NCBI RefSeq assembly: GCF_029323795.1
Contig: NZ_CP119758.1
Location: 3,782,001 to 3,846,000 of the forward strand
Length of the DNA: 64,000 nucleotides
DNA from: Zobellia alginiliquefaciens
GTDB lineage: Bacteria > Bacteroidota > Bacteroidia > Flavobacteriales > Flavobacteriaceae
Direction: 5' to 3'
The notes under the pieces were generated by a model. The model did not search any database and was not told the origin of the DNA. It worked only from the letters and a program-made list of their open reading frames with translations. Position numbers and translations under genes: made by a program. Positions 37,997 to 50,983 of this stretch are shown one piece after another (the first letter of the stretch is position 1; each line of letters opens with the position of its first letter).

Positions 37997-38018
37997 AAAT
38001 ATCGGTAAATATCGATAT
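37997..38018. promoter_or_regulatory. Phased repeats at ArsR start, candidate operator
   Basis: AAATATCG occurs twice, 10 bp apart (37997-38004 and 38007-38014), and the second overlaps the perfect palindrome ATATCGATAT (38009-38018). The block ends 7 bp before the ArsR start codon, a usual place for an autoregulated ArsR operator. Confidence 0.55.
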
Positions 38019-38038
38019 GATGGGTAAAAAAACATGAT

Positions 38039-38839
38039 TTATTTTACAAAATGTTTTACAGGCCCATGTCCCCGACCTAAACGTATATTTTTTCCTTGTG
38101 TTATGGCTTTGTTTAAATATGAACAACCTTCTTTTACAGCTTCTTCTAAATTCTTGCCTAAGCTTATTTGTGCGGCAATAGCCGAAGACAAAGTACAACC
38201 GGTACCATGGGTATTTTTTGTCTGAATATAGGTATTGTGAATAGAAATGGTTTTCTGAGTGTCATATAGAAATAAAGTGTCCGTCATTTGATCAAATGTT
38301 TCCAAATGGCCACCTTTCAGTAATACGGAAGTTTTATAAGTATTTCCAATTTCTATGCAAATTTGAGCCAGATTGCCTGAATTTATCTTTTTGCCGGTTA
38401 AAAGTTCAGCTTCTGGAATATTTGGAGTAATAAGAAGGGCGTCGCCCATAAAAGATTTTAGACTTTCCAGCGCGTTTTCGGCTAGCAGTCTATCACCTGA
38501 AGTTGCTACCATCACTGGGTCTATAATAATATTGTTTATACGGTATTTGCGCAACATGTTCTGAACAGTTTCAATAACATTTGACGAATGGAGCATTCCA
38601 ACTTTAACTGCTCCAAATTGAATATCGTCAAGAACTGCTTTTAGTTGATTCTCAATATGGGCTACGGGAATAGGGTGAATGTCAAAAACACCCATTGTAT
38701 TTTGAGCGGTAGTTGCTGTTATAACAGAAGCAGCATAGGCACCATTAGCACTAATACTCTTAATGTCTGCTTGAATACCTGCTCCACCTCCAGAATCACT
38801 ACCGGCAATAGTTAGGACACAAGGATATGCTGAATTCAT
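38039..38839 (-). CDS. thiD: Hydroxymethylpyrimidine (phosphate) kinase
   Basis: This 266-residue protein starts with VLTIAGSDSGGGAGIQADIKS, the ThiD ribokinase-fold signature, and has QNTMGVFDIHPIP, QFGAVKVGML, IIDPVMVATSGDRLL and N-T-H-G-T-G-C-T-L-S-S-A with the anion hole and catalytic Asp region (GTGCTLSSA). It phosphorylates hydroxymethylpyrimidine (HMP) and HMP-P in thiamine synthesis. It lies 14 kb from the thi operon and has no TPP riboswitch ahead of it. A TAnnTTTG-like box (TACATTTG, minus strand) lies 36 bp upstream of the start. Confidence 0.94.
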   Translation of the reverse strand: MNSAYPCVLTIAGSDSGGGAGIQADIKSISANGAYAASVITATTAQNTMGVFDIHPIPVAHIENQLKAVLDDIQFGAVKVGMLHSSNVIETVQNMLRKYRINNIIIDPVMVATSGDRLLAENALESLKSFMGDALLITPNIPEAELLTGKKINSGNLAQICIEIGNTYKTSVLLKGGHLETFDQMTDTLFLYDTQKTISIHNTYIQTKNTHGTGCTLSSAIAAQISLGKNLEEAVKEGCSYLNKAITQGKNIRLGRGHGPVKHFVK

Positions 38840-39328
38840 AATTACAGTAAAACAAAGGGTGAGAATAAGAAAACCAAATGTATCAAAATAAATTGGAAAG
38901 AAGTAGAATTGAAGTTTGTATGTCCATGTATTTATTCTTACAAATATATGATGGTTGCATTCTATCCTCTCCCTGAACTATACACTGGATCACGCACTTT
39001 CTGGATATAATATTTTTATTGTTTTTTTGAGTTGAAAACCAAAAAATACAAGAGTTAACTATAACGTTATAGTTGATAGTGCGTTTCGTCGATAAAACGT
39101 TGTGTCTTGAACCTGTTGATATAAAGGGCTTTTTCGATGAAATGCATTTTAATTGGTTGTGTCATATACAAAATATGGACTTTCCCATACAATCTCTCAT
39201 AATAGACAACAATAAATAGCACAAGCTATGGTTTGCAAATATATTTGAGAATATTAACTTTATATATGTAGTCTTTCACCTACTTATATTGCTAACATCC
39301 AATAACAACCGACAAGTCCCCCCCCTGT
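38840..39328. promoter_or_regulatory. Intergenic control region before the giant gene
   Basis: This 489-bp gap between thiD (minus) and the 10.7-kb surface-protein gene (plus) holds no credible gene. The -7-like box TACATTTG of thiD is at 38882-38875 on the minus strand. A perfect 18-bp palindrome AACTATAACGTTATAGTT lies at 39057-39074. A run of eight C (39318-39325) lies three bases before the ATG at 39329 in otherwise AT-rich DNA, and a run of eight A starts two bases after it. Confidence 0.5.
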
Positions 39329-42300
39329 ATGAAAAAAAATGAAATGAACTTAACGAATTACTATTCTGTTTTTTATTTGAAGTTTCTGTTTAAAATGCAC
39401 TTTTTTCAATTTAAAATTAATTATGGATTGATATTGGTTCTACTTATGGCAACCATATCTTTTAACGGTATAAATGCTCAGGATTGTCCATCCTTACCTT
39501 TTACCAATGATTCTGAGATATTAATTGAAGGGTATCACAGTACAATGGTCCGTACGGAAACGGGTTATGTAATATGGGGGGATAACGCACTAGCCAGTGG
39601 AGCTACGACCGGAACCCCCCAGGCTATTACACCTGCCAATGGATACAATTATAGTGGTACAACCCTACTTGGTACCATTGGTGATGATGCGCAAGGAGGG
39701 GCCAACCCTCAAAACTTTATCTTAACAACTGCCGGTATATATGTATGGGGGCAGGAGAATGCTGTTGTTGACGGTTCGCTAACTACAAGTGAAGCATTTC
39801 AATTGTTAACCGTATCAGCTCCAACAGGAAATCCGCTTACCGGTATGCCAATTGGTATAGACCCAACGGATATAAAATATATGTCAGCCTCTAAAGGTGT
39901 AATTGTATTACTAACCAATATTGGTGATGTATATGTTATGGCCGATGATGATTTTGAATTATTTGGTGATGGGTCTACCGCTTTGGATGTGAATTGGCAC
40001 AAAGCCAATATTTCCAATGTATCAAATATTAAAGTAACGGAAAAAGCCATATTCGCTATGAATACTTCAGGGGAGTATTTTACATGGGGAAATTTGACTG
40101 CTTTAGGTGATGGCTCAGCATTTGCTTCCAGAAATAATCCAACACAGATGACAGCACCCTTTGTGGGGCAAGCAGTTTCATTAGCGGTTACAGCTAGTGG
40201 TGATGGAGGAGATATGATGTCTTATTATGCTCTTAATCCTAATGATAATAAAATATACACTTTTGGTGAAAACAAAAATGGACAACTAGGAATAGGTAAT
40301 ACTACAGATCAATTGTCATGGGTAATTGTTCAAAATGAAACAAATACAGGAGACTTAGAAAATGTAAATTTTTTAAGTGCTGCGGACAATAGCCCAGGAC
40401 ACCCGGCAGCAGGGGCTATTACAAGTGATGGAACCCCTTATTTCTGGGGAGATAATAGTACCAGCATGCTTACGGGTACTGGGGCGCAGTATAATAGTCC
40501 AAGGGTTCCCGACGGTTTTGTTCAAGGAACGGAATTTGCAAGTTACATAGGAATTTCGGGGCATTACGTTTTAGTGAAGAAATTTGGGCAAGATGAACCT
40601 TGCTTTGGTGGTCATAAAGCCGAAGGTAATGTTGGTGATGGTGATGATACAGGGTCTAGCGTTTATAATTCTTTAGATTGTGGAGTCTTTCCTGTTTTAG
40701 ATTATTGTTTTAGTTCAACTATTGATAGTGATTTGGTTACTACCAAAACCGTAGACAATAACACCCCAATAGCGGGCGAAATAATTAAATTCAATTTAAA
40801 TGTTACCAATAACGGACCTGAAGATGTAACTAATGTAGAAGTTACCGATTTGCTACCAACAGGTTTGACTTTAGTAAGCTCAACCAATCCTACCGGAGGT
40901 ACAATAAATACGTATAATAGTGGTACTGGTCTTTGGGAAATTGGTGACTTGGCCAACGGCAATTCGGCCAGCATAGAAATAAATGCTCAAGTAGATCCGG
41001 GAACAGAAGGAACTGCAATCACTAATACTATTAGTGGGGCTGCAAACGCCGATAACTTGGCGGATCCAATTACCAATTCTGATGATTTGTCGGAAACAAT
41101 TACAGTACAATATGATACCGATAATGATGGTGTTGGAAACCTTGACGATTTAGATGATGACAATGACGGAATATTAGATACAGACGAATTAAACTGTTCT
41201 CCTGGCTTTGTAGATTTAGGTCAAAGTTTCGCTTCCACAAGTAATCCAGGTACAATAAATGATATTTATGCTTTCTCTGGTGTAGATGCTAATTTCAGTT
41301 ATGAACTTCAAGGTTCAACCACATGGAGTTCTGGTGTGGCAAGTCAAAGTAACGGGTCCATTACTGGAGATTATATAAATGTACAACCTCAAAATACAAA
41401 TTTCTCCAACGGGGATGTCGCTGTTTATACTATTGATTTTGTTAATGGCCCGGTTTACAATGTTCAATTTCAATGGGGAGGATTGGATAATGATGACAGG
41501 TCGGATTTTACTGCATCTAACTCGGGAATGAATACTTCCGTTTTTCTTTCTGATGATAATTTAGGGGCAAATGGAACCTTTACAGGTCAATCAGTAGTTA
41601 GTAGTGCACCGGGAAGCAATGCCCCTTCAAATAGTATTTTCGTTTCTATACCCGGACCTGTAACACAGATAAAAATAATAGCAGGGAAAAACAGTGCAGG
41701 AAACAGCGGAAATGTCACTATGCAGTTATTTCATTTCCAGTATTGCACATTGTTGGATGCCGATAATGATAATATTCCGGACCATTTGGATTTAGATTCG
41801 GATAATGATGGTATTCTAGATATTACCGAAGCTGGAGGTACTGATTCGGATGACGATGGTCAAGTAGACTATCCTACTCCCGGTGACCCGACTTCTATGA
41901 CAGATGTGAATAATGACGGTTTTGCAGATGAAATTGCAACGACTCCGTTACCTGATGAAGATTCGGATAATGACGGTGTTAAGGATAGATTGGACTTGGA
42001 TTCTGATAACGATGGAATTACGGATACTACAGAAGCTGGTGGCGAAGATGTGGATGGTGATGGTGCCATAGATAGTTTTGTTGATGCTGATGATAACGGT
42101 GTTGCCGATAGCGTAGATACTACGCCTTTACCAGATGAAGATTCGGATAATGATGGAATTTTAGACAGATTAGATTTAGATTCGGACAATGACGGCATTA
42201 CAGATGTAACCGAAGCTGGTGGTATGGATGGTGACGGTGATGGTATCATTGATACCTTCGCAACAGATACTGATAGCGATGGTCTTGCCGATAGTGTAGA

Positions 42301-45300
42301 TCCAGTTGGTCCATCTACCCCGGGTACTCCTATTCCAAATCCAGATACGGATAATGATGGTTTAGATGATAGATTGGATCTAGATTCAGAGAACGATGGT
42401 ATTCCAGATGTAATTGAAGCAGGAGGAACAGATCCGGATAATGATGGAAGAATAGGTACGGGAGCTATCGCAGATGATGATGGTGACGGACTTTCGGATA
42501 TTGTAGATCCAGATGACAATGCCACATCCGGAACACCGGGCGATGGTCCTGGAACAGGGCTGCCAATCGATAATTTTGATGGCGACGGCGTACCGAACCA
42601 TATAGATATTGATTCTGATAATGACGGTATTACGGATACTACCGAAGCAGGGGGTACAGATGCCGATGGTAATGGTGCCATAGATAGTTTTGATGATACC
42701 GCTACAACCGATGGTTGGGATGATGCTACATCAGCTTCTCCACTTCCAATTACAAATACAGATGGTACTGGTGGCCCGAATTATTTGGATATAGATGCCG
42801 ATGATGACGGCATTCCAGATAATGTTGAGGCACAAACTACAGCTGGTTATATTGCTCCCGATGAAACAGAAGCTACAAACGGATTAGATAATAACTACCC
42901 GACAGGATTAACTCCTGAAGATACAGACAATGATTTAATTCCAGATTATCTGGATGCAGATTCAGATAATGATGGTGTTGATGATGCGGAGGAAGCAGGA
43001 CAAGGAACAATAACCGATCCTTTGGCCGATGGCGATAGTGATGGTTTAAACGATGCTTTTGACGATACTACTTCAGCCTATGATGTAAATAATGACTTGG
43101 ATACTGGTGCGATTGCTACTGATAATGTAGATGATTTAGACCCAGCTGAAGTTGATTTCAGATCTATTTTGGATTCGGATAACGATGGTATAATGAATAC
43201 AGTCGATATTGACGATGATAATGATGGAATTTTAGACACGGATGAAACAGGTGATACGGATGGAGACGGTATTCCAGATAGTATCGATTTAGATTCTGAT
43301 AACGATGGTGTTCCGGATGTTACGGAGGCAGGAGGTACGGATACGGACGGAGACGGTCATATAGACTACCCAATTCCGGGAGACCCAACTTCTATGACGG
43401 ATACTAATGATGACGGTCTTGCAGATGAAATTGCAACTACACCTTTACCGGACGAAGACTCTGATGGCGACGGTATTGAAGATAGATTAGATTTGGATTC
43501 TGATAATGACGGTATCCCAGATGTTACTGAAGCCGGAGGTCCTGACACGGACAGTGATGGTGTAATTGATACTTTCGCAACAGATACAGACCGTGATGGT
43601 TTAGCAGATAGTGTTGATCCAGTGGATGCTACTACACCAGGTACTCCTCTTGAAAATCCGAATACCGATGGTGACGAGTTTGATGATAGAATTGATACAG
43701 ATTCTGATAATGATGGAATTCCAGATGTTACAGAAGCCGGTGGTTCAGATCTAGATAATGATGGTGTTATCGGAACAGGTACTATTGATGATGCAGATGG
43801 TGACGGACTTTCGGATATCGTAGATCCAGATGACAATACAACACCTACGCCTGCAGATGGCACGGGTACCGCGTTGCCAATCGATAATTTTGATGGTGAT
43901 GCAAATCCTAACCACCTAGACATAGATTCAGATAATGATGGTATTCTAGATGTAGTTGAGAACGGTACTGGTGCTTTAGATAACAATAATGATGGTGCTA
44001 TAGACAGTACCGACGATGTCTTTGCAGATGCAAATGATAATGGTCAAGCTGATGCGACCGAAGGTACGACCCCATTAAATACAGATACTACAGGTGGTGC
44101 AAACTATATTGATATTGATGCTGACGATGACGGTATCCCGGATAATGTAGAGGCACAACCTACAGCGGCCTATAACGCTCCTGATAACGCTTTTGACGCT
44201 GAAGGACTGGATACACAATATCCGAACGGCATTACACCGGAAGATACGGACGGCGACGGAATTCCGGATTATCTAGACCTTGATTCCGAGGATGATGGTA
44301 TATCGGATATGTTGGAGGCGGGTCAAGGTGTTATCGCCGATCCGTTGGCGGATGCCGACGGAGACGGACTGAACGATGCCTTTGACGATACACCCGGTCA
44401 TGATGTGAACAATGATTTGGATACGGGAGCGGAAGGAACGGATAACGAGGATGATACGGATATGTCCGAGGTCGATTTCAGGTCGGTTCTGGACCACGAC
44501 CAGGACGGAATTCCGGATACTGCGGATTTGGATGACGATAACGACGGTATCTCGGATTTGGACGAGGCCAACGGAATAGACCCAAGTGCAGATGATGATA
44601 ACGATGGTGTTCCAAACCATTCCGATGATGACCCGGCGGACCCAACTATTGGTGACGTGAACGGAACAACGGAGCCGGCATTCGATTTCGATGGAGACGG
44701 TATTCCCAACCACTTCGATATCGATTCGGACAATGATGGTATCGTAGATGTAGTGGAAGCCGGTAGCGCTGACCTTGATACGAACAACGATGGAGTAATC
44801 GACAATAACGATACCGGTTTCACGGATACGGACGATAACGGTCAGGCCGATAGCTCGGAAGGGACAACACCTCCAAATACGGACGGTACCGGCGGAGCGA
44901 ACTTCTTGGATATCGATGCGGATGATGACGGTATCCCCGATAACGTGGAAGCACAACCTACAGCGGCCTATAACGCTCCTGATAACGTTTTTGACGCTGA
45001 AGGACTGGATACACAATATCCAAACGGAATTACACCGGAAGATACGGATGGCGATTTAATACCGGATTATTTGGATACCGATTCTGACGATGATGGTACT
45101 CCAGATGCGGTAGAAGCTGGTCAAGGAGCAATCACCGATCCTTTGGCCGATGCCGACGGAGACGGACTGAACGATGCCTTTGACGATACACCGGGCCATG
45201 ATGTGAACAATGATTTGGATACGGGAGCGGACGGAACGGATAACGAGGATGATACGGATATGTCCGAAGTTGATTTCAGATCTATCCTAGATCGTGATCA

Positions 45301-48300
45301 AGATGGTATTATGGATACTGTCGATTTGGATGACGATAATGATGGGATTTCCGATTCGGACGAGGCCAACGGTGTAGACCCAAGTGCGGATGCTGATGGA
45401 GATGGTATCGTAAATTACTTGGATGACGATCCAGCGGACCCAACTATTGGTGACGTGAACGGAACAACGGAGCCGGCATTCGATTTTGACGGTGACGGTA
45501 TTCCCAACCACTTCGATATCGATTCTGACAACGACGGTCTATATGACGTGTACGAAGCCGGTAACGATGCTTTGGATACGAACAACGATGGAGTAATCGA
45601 CAATAACGATACCGGTTTCACGGATACGGACGATAATGGTCAGGCCGATAGCTCGGAAGGGACAACGCCACCAAATACAGATGGTTCAGGTGAAGCTAAC
45701 TTCTTGGATATCGATGCGGATGATGACGGTATCCCCGATAACGTGGAAGCACAACCTACAGCAGCTTATGTTACTCCTGCAGATGCTTTCAATAGAAATG
45801 GTGTGGATACGAATTATCCAAACGGTCTAAGACCAGAGGATACGGACGGCGACGGAACTCCGGATTATCTAGACCTTGATTCCGAGGATGATGGTATATC
45901 GGATATGTTGGAGGCGGGTCAAGGTGTTATCGCCGATCCGTTGGCGGATGCCGACGGAGACGGACTGAACGATGCCTTTGACGATACACCCGGTCATGAT
46001 GTGAACAATGATTTGGATACGGGAGCGGAAGGAACGGATAACGAGGATGATACGGATATGTCCGAGGTCGATTTCAGGTCGGTTCTGGACCACGACCAGG
46101 ACGGAATTCCGGATACTGCGGATTTGGATGACGATAACGACGGTATCTCGGATTTGGACGAGGCCAACGGAATAGACCCAAGTGCAGATGATGATAACGA
46201 TGGTGTTCCAAACCATTCCGATGATGACCCGGCGGACCCAACTATTGGTGACGTGAACGGAACAACGGAGCCGGCATTCGATTTCGATGGAGACGGTATT
46301 CCCAACCACTTCGATATCGATTCGGACAATGATGGTATCGTAGATGTAGTGGAAGCCGGTAGCGCTGACCTTGATACGAACAACGATGGAGTAATCGACA
46401 ATAACGATACCGGTTTCACGGATACGGACGATAACGGTCAGGCCGATAGCTCGGAAGGGACAACACCTCCAAATACGGACGGTACCGGCGGAGCGAACTT
46501 CTTGGATATCGACGCGGATGATGACGGTATCCCCGATAACGTGGAAGCACAACCTACAGCGGCCTATAACGCTCCTGATAACGTTTTTGACGCTGAAGGA
46601 CTGGATACACAATATCCAAACGGAATTACACCGGAAGATACGGATGGCGATTTAATACCGGATTATTTGGATACCGATTCTGACGATGATGGTACTCCAG
46701 ATGCGGTAGAAGCTGGTCAAGGAGCAATCACCGATCCTTTGGCCGATGCCGATGGAGACGGACTGAACGATGCCTTTGACGATACACCGGGCCATGATGT
46801 GAACAATGATTTGGATACGGGAGCAGAAGGAACGGATAACGAGGATGATTTGGATACTGCCGAGGTCGATTTCAGATCTATCCTAGATCGTGATCAAGAT
46901 GGTATTATGGATACTGTCGATTTGGATGACGATAACGATGGGATTTCCGATTCTGACGAGGCGAACGGTGTAAATCCAAGTGGCGATGCTGATGGAGATG
47001 GTATCGTAAATTACTTGGATGACGATCCAGCGGACCCAACTATTGGTGACGTGAACGGAACAACGGAGCCGGCCTTCGATTTTGACGGTGACGGTATTCC
47101 CAACCATTTCGATATCGATTCCGACAATGATGGTATCATAGATGTAGTGGAAGCCGGTAACGGTGACCTTGACACGAACAATGACGGTGTTATTGATAGT
47201 AACGATACCGGTTTCACGGATACGGACGATAACGGTCAGGTCGATAGCTCGGAAGGAACAACGCCTCCAAATACAGATGGTTCAGGTGAAGCTAACTTCT
47301 TGGATATCGATGCGGATGATGACGGTATCCCTGATAACGTGGAAGCACAGCCAACCTTATCGTATGTTGTACCTGCTAATGCTTATGATATAGTAGGCTT
47401 GGATACCAACTACCCAAGTGGTTTGGTGCCAGAAGATACGGACGGCGACGGAACTCCGGATTATCTAGACCTTGATTCCGAGGATGACGGTATATCGGAT
47501 ATGTTGGAGGCGGGTCAAGGTGTTATCGCCGATCCGTTGGCGGATTCTGACGGAGACGGACTGAACGATGCCTTTGACGATACACCCGGTCATGATGTGA
47601 ACAATGATTTGGATACGGGAGCGGAAGGAACGGATAACGAGGATGATACGGATATGTCCGAGGTCGATTTCAGGTCGGTTCTGGACCACGACCAGGACGG
47701 AATTCCAGATACATTTGATCTAGATGACGATAACGACGGTATCTCGGATTTGGACGAGGTCAACGGAATAGACCCAAGTGCAGATGATGATAACGATGGT
47801 GTTCCAAACCATTCCGATGATGATCTTAACGATCCATTGGTTGGTGATGTAAACGGAACAACGGAGCCGGCCTTCGATTTCGATGGTGACGGAATTCCCA
47901 ACCACTTCGATATCGATTCGGACAATGATGGTATCGTAGATGTAGTGGAAGCCGGTAGCGCTGACCTTGATACGAACAATGACGGTGTTATTGATAGTAA
48001 CGATACCGGTTTCACGGATACGGACGATAACGGTCAGGCCGATAGCTCGGAAGGGACAACACCTCCAAATACGGACGGTACCGGCGGAGCGAACTTCTTG
48101 GATATCGATGCGGATGATGACGGTATCCCCGATAACGTGGAAGCACAACCTACGGATGATTATATAGTACCGGCAGATGCTCTTAATGCTTCTGGCTTGG
48201 ATACAAATTATCCAAGTGGATTAGAACCAGAAGATACGGATATGGATGGTATTCCTGATTATATTGATACCGATTCAGATGCTGATGGAGTAGTAGATGC

Positions 48301-50017
48301 ATTAGAGGCGGGTCAAGGAACATTGACAGACCCTATGGCTGATGCTGATGGTGACGGACTTAACGACGCTTACGATGATACTCCGGGTCTGGATGTCAAC
48401 AATGACTTGGATACCGGAGCGGAAGGAACGGATAACGAAGATGATGCTGATTTAACTCAAGTTGATTTTAGGGATATTCTAGACTTTGATAGAGATGGTA
48501 TTCCAGATACATTTGATCTGGATGATGATAACGATGGAATTTCCGATTTGGACGAGGCCAACGCTGTAGATCCAAGTGGAGATGATGACAATGACGGTGT
48601 TCCAAACCATTCCGATGATGACCCGGCGGACCCAACTATTGGTGACGTGAACGGAACAACGGAGCCGGCCTTCGATTTCGATGGAGACGGTATTCCCAAC
48701 CACTTCGATTTCGATTCGGACAATGATGGTATCGTAGATGTAGTGGAAGCCGGTAGCGCTGACCTTGATACGAACAACGATGGAGTAATCGACAATAACG
48801 ATACCGGTTTCACGGATACGGACGATAACGGTCAGGCCGATAGCTCGGAAGGGACAACACCTCCAAATACAGATGGTTCTGGAGAAGCTAACTTCTTGGA
48901 TATCGATGCGGATGATGACGGTATCCCCGATAACGTGGAAGCACAGCCAACCTTATCGTATGTTGTACCTGCTAATGCTTATGATATAGTAGGCTTGGAT
49001 ACCAACTACCCAAGTGGTTTGGTGCCAGAAGATACGGACGGCGACGGAACTCCGGATTATCTAGACCTTGATTCCGAGGATGACGGTGTCTTAGATATAG
49101 AAGATGCGGGACAAGGAACTTTTACAGGTGTTGATTCTGATTCTGATGGGTTGGATGATGGCTTTGATGATACTCCAGGTTTGGATGTAAACAATGATTT
49201 GGATACTGGTGCTGATGGTACGGATAATGATGATGACGCTACAACTCCCGAAGTGAATTTCAGGGAAATAGGGGATAGCGATGGAGATGGAGTTCTTGAC
49301 ACCCAAGAAGAAGCCGACGGCACGGATAAGAACGACCCATGTGATTATGTAATAGAGAACGTTACTTTAGAATTCAGAGGTGACTACCTTATTGCAGATT
49401 GTGATGGCGATGGTGTAATAAATGGTCAGGAGCTAGAAGATGATACCAATCCAGAAGATCCTTGCGATTACAATAAAAATAGTATTACCTTACAACAAGA
49501 AGGGGATTATCTTATATCTGATTGTGATGGAGACGGTTTAACTACGGCTCAAGAAGAAGCGATCGGTACCGATCCGGATGTTGCGGATACGGATGGAGAT
49601 ACTATTGTAGATGGTCAGGAAATTGAAGATGGAACAGATCCACTTAACCCGTGCGACTCATTGAACGGAGTACCTACCTTAGAAGCAGGTTGTGATCCGG
49701 AATTAGTAGAAACAGGTGTTTCTGTTACCAATGAGATTATAACACCGGATAGTGATGGTACCAATGATTCTTTTATAATTGATAATATAGAATCCTATCC
49801 TAATAATACCGTACAGATATATAACCGCTGGGGTATTATTGTGTATGAAATGTCAGGTTATGACAACGGAGCTAATTCGTTTAGAGGTATTTCTAACGGA
49901 AGAATGACAATTCAAACGGATTCAGAATTACCTGTAGGAGTGTATTTCTACGTAATCAAATATGAAAACAACGGAGAGAACTTAAGTAAAGCAGGCTACC
50001 TATATATCAACAGATAA
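39329..50017 (+). CDS. Giant TSP3-repeat surface protein, T9SS type B
   Basis: The 3562-residue product has a signal peptide; starts at 39329, 39344 and 39395 all retain it (AQD after FNGIN). In order: a seven-bladed RCC1-like propeller (about residues 60-430; strands such as [38 protein letters not shown]); a DUF11 domain (about 465-590); a beta-sandwich insert bounded by Cys residues (about 625-810); about 2650 residues of calcium-type D-x-D-x-D-G thrombospondin-3 repeats; three Cys-containing repeats (D-P-C-D-Y ... D-C-D-G-D-G); and a gliding-type T9SS type-B C-terminal domain (about 3470-3562, [15 protein letters not shown] ... GVYFYVIKY). It is exported to the surface by the type IX system and probably holds calcium for rigidity. 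PorP/SprF and OmpA genes follow directly. Confidence 0.9.
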   Translation: MKKNEMNLTNYYSVFYLKFLFKMHFFQFKINYGLILVLLMATISFNGINAQDCPSLPFTNDSEILIEGYHSTMVRTETGYVIWGDNALASGATTGTPQAITPANGYNYSGTTLLGTIGDDAQGGANPQNFILTTAGIYVWGQENAVVDGSLTTSEAFQLLTVSAPTGNPLTGMPIGIDPTDIKYMSASKGVIVLLTNIGDVYVMADDDFELFGDGSTALDVNWHKANISNVSNIKVTEKAIFAMNTSGEYFTWGNLTALGDGSAFASRNNPTQMTAPFVGQAVSLAVTASGDGGDMMSYYALNPNDNKIYTFGENKNGQLGIGNTTDQLSWVIVQNETNTGDLENVNFLSAADNSPGHPAAGAITSDGTPYFWGDNSTSMLTGTGAQYNSPRVPDGFVQGTEFASYIGISGHYVLVKKFGQDEPCFGGHKAEGNVGDGDDTGSSVYNSLDCGVFPVLDYCFSSTIDSDLVTTKTVDNNTPIAGEIIKFNLNVTNNGPEDVTNVEVTDLLPTGLTLVSSTNPTGGTINTYNSGTGLWEIGDLANGNSASIEINAQVDPGTEGTAITNTISGAANADNLADPITNSDDLSETITVQYDTDNDGVGNLDDLDDDNDGILDTDELNCSPGFVDLGQSFASTSNPGTINDIYAFSGVDANFSYELQGSTTWSSGVASQSNGSITGDYINVQPQNTNFSNGDVAVYTIDFVNGPVYNVQFQWGGLDNDDRSDFTASNSGMNTSVFLSDDNLGANGTFTGQSVVSSAPGSNAPSNSIFVSIPGPVTQIKIIAGKNSAGNSGNVTMQLFHFQYCTLLDADNDNIPDHLDLDSDNDGILDITEAGGTDSDDDGQVDYPTPGDPTSMTDVNNDGFADEIATTPLPDEDSDNDGVKDRLDLDSDNDGITDTTEAGGEDVDGDGAIDSFVDADDNGVADSVDTTPLPDEDSDNDGILDRLDLDSDNDGITDVTEAGGMDGDGDGIIDTFATDTDSDGLADSVDPVGPSTPGTPIPNPDTDNDGLDDRLDLDSENDGIPDVIEAGGTDPDNDGRIGTGAIADDDGDGLSDIVDPDDNATSGTPGDGPGTGLPIDNFDGDGVPNHIDIDSDNDGITDTTEAGGTDADGNGAIDSFDDTATTDGWDDATSASPLPITNTDGTGGPNYLDIDADDDGIPDNVEAQTTAGYIAPDETEATNGLDNNYPTGLTPEDTDNDLIPDYLDADSDNDGVDDAEEAGQGTITDPLADGDSDGLNDAFDDTTSAYDVNNDLDTGAIATDNVDDLDPAEVDFRSILDSDNDGIMNTVDIDDDNDGILDTDETGDTDGDGIPDSIDLDSDNDGVPDVTEAGGTDTDGDGHIDYPIPGDPTSMTDTNDDGLADEIATTPLPDEDSDGDGIEDRLDLDSDNDGIPDVTEAGGPDTDSDGVIDTFATDTDRDGLADSVDPVDATTPGTPLENPNTDGDEFDDRIDTDSDNDGIPDVTEAGGSDLDNDGVIGTGTIDDADGDGLSDIVDPDDNTTPTPADGTGTALPIDNFDGDANPNHLDIDSDNDGILDVVENGTGALDNNNDGAIDSTDDVFADANDNGQADATEGTTPLNTDTTGGANYIDIDADDDGIPDNVEAQPTAAYNAPDNAFDAEGLDTQYPNGITPEDTDGDGIPDYLDLDSEDDGISDMLEAGQGVIADPLADADGDGLNDAFDDTPGHDVNNDLDTGAEGTDNEDDTDMSEVDFRSVLDHDQDGIPDTADLDDDNDGISDLDEANGIDPSADDDNDGVPNHSDDDPADPTIGDVNGTTEPAFDFDGDGIPNHFDIDSDNDGIVDVVEAGSADLDTNNDGVIDNNDTGFTDTDDNGQADSSEGTTPPNTDGTGGANFLDIDADDDGIPDNVEAQPTAAYNAPDNVFDAEGLDTQYPNGITPEDTDGDLIPDYLDTDSDDDGTPDAVEAGQGAITDPLADADGDGLNDAFDDTPGHDVNNDLDTGADGTDNEDDTDMSEVDFRSILDRDQDGIMDTVDLDDDNDGISDSDEANGVDPSADADGDGIVNYLDDDPADPTIGDVNGTTEPAFDFDGDGIPNHFDIDSDNDGLYDVYEAGNDALDTNNDGVIDNNDTGFTDTDDNGQADSSEGTTPPNTDGSGEANFLDIDADDDGIPDNVEAQPTAAYVTPADAFNRNGVDTNYPNGLRPEDTDGDGTPDYLDLDSEDDGISDMLEAGQGVIADPLADADGDGLNDAFDDTPGHDVNNDLDTGAEGTDNEDDTDMSEVDFRSVLDHDQDGIPDTADLDDDNDGISDLDEANGIDPSADDDNDGVPNHSDDDPADPTIGDVNGTTEPAFDFDGDGIPNHFDIDSDNDGIVDVVEAGSADLDTNNDGVIDNNDTGFTDTDDNGQADSSEGTTPPNTDGTGGANFLDIDADDDGIPDNVEAQPTAAYNAPDNVFDAEGLDTQYPNGITPEDTDGDLIPDYLDTDSDDDGTPDAVEAGQGAITDPLADADGDGLNDAFDDTPGHDVNNDLDTGAEGTDNEDDLDTAEVDFRSILDRDQDGIMDTVDLDDDNDGISDSDEANGVNPSGDADGDGIVNYLDDDPADPTIGDVNGTTEPAFDFDGDGIPNHFDIDSDNDGIIDVVEAGNGDLDTNNDGVIDSNDTGFTDTDDNGQVDSSEGTTPPNTDGSGEANFLDIDADDDGIPDNVEAQPTLSYVVPANAYDIVGLDTNYPSGLVPEDTDGDGTPDYLDLDSEDDGISDMLEAGQGVIADPLADSDGDGLNDAFDDTPGHDVNNDLDTGAEGTDNEDDTDMSEVDFRSVLDHDQDGIPDTFDLDDDNDGISDLDEVNGIDPSADDDNDGVPNHSDDDLNDPLVGDVNGTTEPAFDFDGDGIPNHFDIDSDNDGIVDVVEAGSADLDTNNDGVIDSNDTGFTDTDDNGQADSSEGTTPPNTDGTGGANFLDIDADDDGIPDNVEAQPTDDYIVPADALNASGLDTNYPSGLEPEDTDMDGIPDYIDTDSDADGVVDALEAGQGTLTDPMADADGDGLNDAYDDTPGLDVNNDLDTGAEGTDNEDDADLTQVDFRDILDFDRDGIPDTFDLDDDNDGISDLDEANAVDPSGDDDNDGVPNHSDDDPADPTIGDVNGTTEPAFDFDGDGIPNHFDFDSDNDGIVDVVEAGSADLDTNNDGVIDNNDTGFTDTDDNGQADSSEGTTPPNTDGSGEANFLDIDADDDGIPDNVEAQPTLSYVVPANAYDIVGLDTNYPSGLVPEDTDGDGTPDYLDLDSEDDGVLDIEDAGQGTFTGVDSDSDGLDDGFDDTPGLDVNNDLDTGADGTDNDDDATTPEVNFREIGDSDGDGVLDTQEEADGTDKNDPCDYVIENVTLEFRGDYLIADCDGDGVINGQELEDDTNPEDPCDYNKNSITLQQEGDYLISDCDGDGLTTAQEEAIGTDPDVADTDGDTIVDGQEIEDGTDPLNPCDSLNGVPTLEAGCDPELVETGVSVTNEIITPDSDGTNDSFIIDNIESYPNNTVQIYNRWGIIVYEMSGYDNGANSFRGISNGRMTIQTDSELPVGVYFYVIKYENNGENLSKAGYLYINR
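44471..49252 (+). repeat. Six tandem 798-bp (266-aa) repeats inside the giant gene
   Basis: Units start with the VDFRS-type codons at 44471, 45269, 46067, 46865, 47663 and 48461. The spacing is exactly 798 bp, with the last unit 792 bp. The opening reads SVLDHDQDG (A), SILDRDQDG (B), A, B, A, then a diverged [10 protein letters not shown] (C), so a 1596-bp higher order A-B pair exists. Copies of the A type match over more than 700 bp with only rare changes, including at synonymous sites. An older related block lies ahead (41755-44470), with one duplication at about 1497 bp spacing. Period multiples of three keep the frame. Confidence 0.93.
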
Positions 50018-50040
50018 ATTCCCCAAAAAAACAAATAACC

Positions 50041-50973
50041 ATGAAAAAAGTAGTAACAACGATCCTCTTCTTATTTGCCGGTCTGGTCTCGGTGTTTAGT
50101 CAGCAGGATGCACAGTACACACAGTACATGTATAACACCATATCGGTAAACCCGGCCTATGCAGGTTCTAGAGGGGTGTTTAGTATTGCCGCACTGCACC
50201 GCTCGCAGTGGGTGGGCCTAGATGGGGCCCCAACGACCCAGACGTTGAATTTCCATACACCGGTTTCAGGTAAAGTGGGGTTGGGCCTATCTATCGTGAA
50301 CGATGAAATCGGTAACGGAACGAACCAGGATACCTATGTAGATGCGGCATTTTCCTATACGGTGAATACGTCTCGTGAGGGCAAACTGTCATTTGGTCTG
50401 AAAGCTGGCGGTCACCTTCTGAACGTAGATTTTTCTAAGTTGAGGAACTATGGAGCGGAAAGTAACCTGCCCAATATAGACAATAAGTTCTCTCCCAACA
50501 TTGGAGCCGGTGTATACTACCACACGGACCATTTTTATGCGGGGCTATCGGTACCCAACTTCCTTCAGACGGAGCATTTTGACGGTTCCAATACGGATGC
50601 CAGTTCATTTCTTGCGGAGGAGCGTATGAACTTCTATTTCATTACGGGTTATGTTTTTGATGTAAACCAAAGGTTGAAGTTCAAACCTGCGGCATTGGTC
50701 AAAGCGGTAAAAGGAGCACCATTACAAGTAGACCTGAGTGCTAACTTTTTAATGAACGATAAGTTTTCGTTAGGACTTGCCTATAGATGGGACGCTGCCC
50801 TGAGTGCGCTGTTCGGGTTTCAGCTAAACGACCAGTTAATGCTGGGTCTCGCCTATGATCGAGAGATTACCGATTTAGGTGCAACGAGGTTCAATCATGG
50901 CTCTTTTGAAGTCTTCCTTAGGTACGAATTCCTGAACCGTTACAAACGAGTGATTACCCCTAGATTCTTCTAA
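50041..50973 (+). CDS. PorP/SprF family type IX membrane protein
   Basis: This 310-residue protein starts 23 bp after the giant gene. It has a signal peptide (FSQQD) and the PorP/SprF opening QYTQYMYNTISVNPAYAGSRG, then HRSQWVGLDGAPTTQTLNFHTP. The rest is a predicted outer-membrane barrel ending LNRYKRVITPRFF. SprF-type proteins help the type IX system deliver or anchor the specific large adhesin encoded next to them. The adjacency to a type-B sorted protein strongly supports this pairing. It is separated by only 10 bp from the OmpA gene. Confidence 0.93.
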   Translation: MKKVVTTILFLFAGLVSVFSQQDAQYTQYMYNTISVNPAYAGSRGVFSIAALHRSQWVGLDGAPTTQTLNFHTPVSGKVGLGLSIVNDEIGNGTNQDTYVDAAFSYTVNTSREGKLSFGLKAGGHLLNVDFSKLRNYGAESNLPNIDNKFSPNIGAGVYYHTDHFYAGLSVPNFLQTEHFDGSNTDASSFLAEERMNFYFITGYVFDVNQRLKFKPAALVKAVKGAPLQVDLSANFLMNDKFSLGLAYRWDAALSALFGFQLNDQLMLGLAYDREITDLGATRFNHGSFEVFLRYEFLNRYKRVITPRFF

Positions 50974-50983
50974 TAGACAAGAC

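Noticed and set aside
41869-42681. Long Ser/Pro-rich open frame on the minus strand, with similar ones up to 49323
   Set aside because: They are antisense shadows of the D-x-D-x-D-G repeats; the repeating codons leave reverse frames open. They repeat with the 798-bp unit and have no start context.
44471-49252. CRISPR-like or non-coding satellite repeat
   Set aside because: The units are 798 bp, in frame, and encode the giant protein. There are no short direct repeats with unique spacers.
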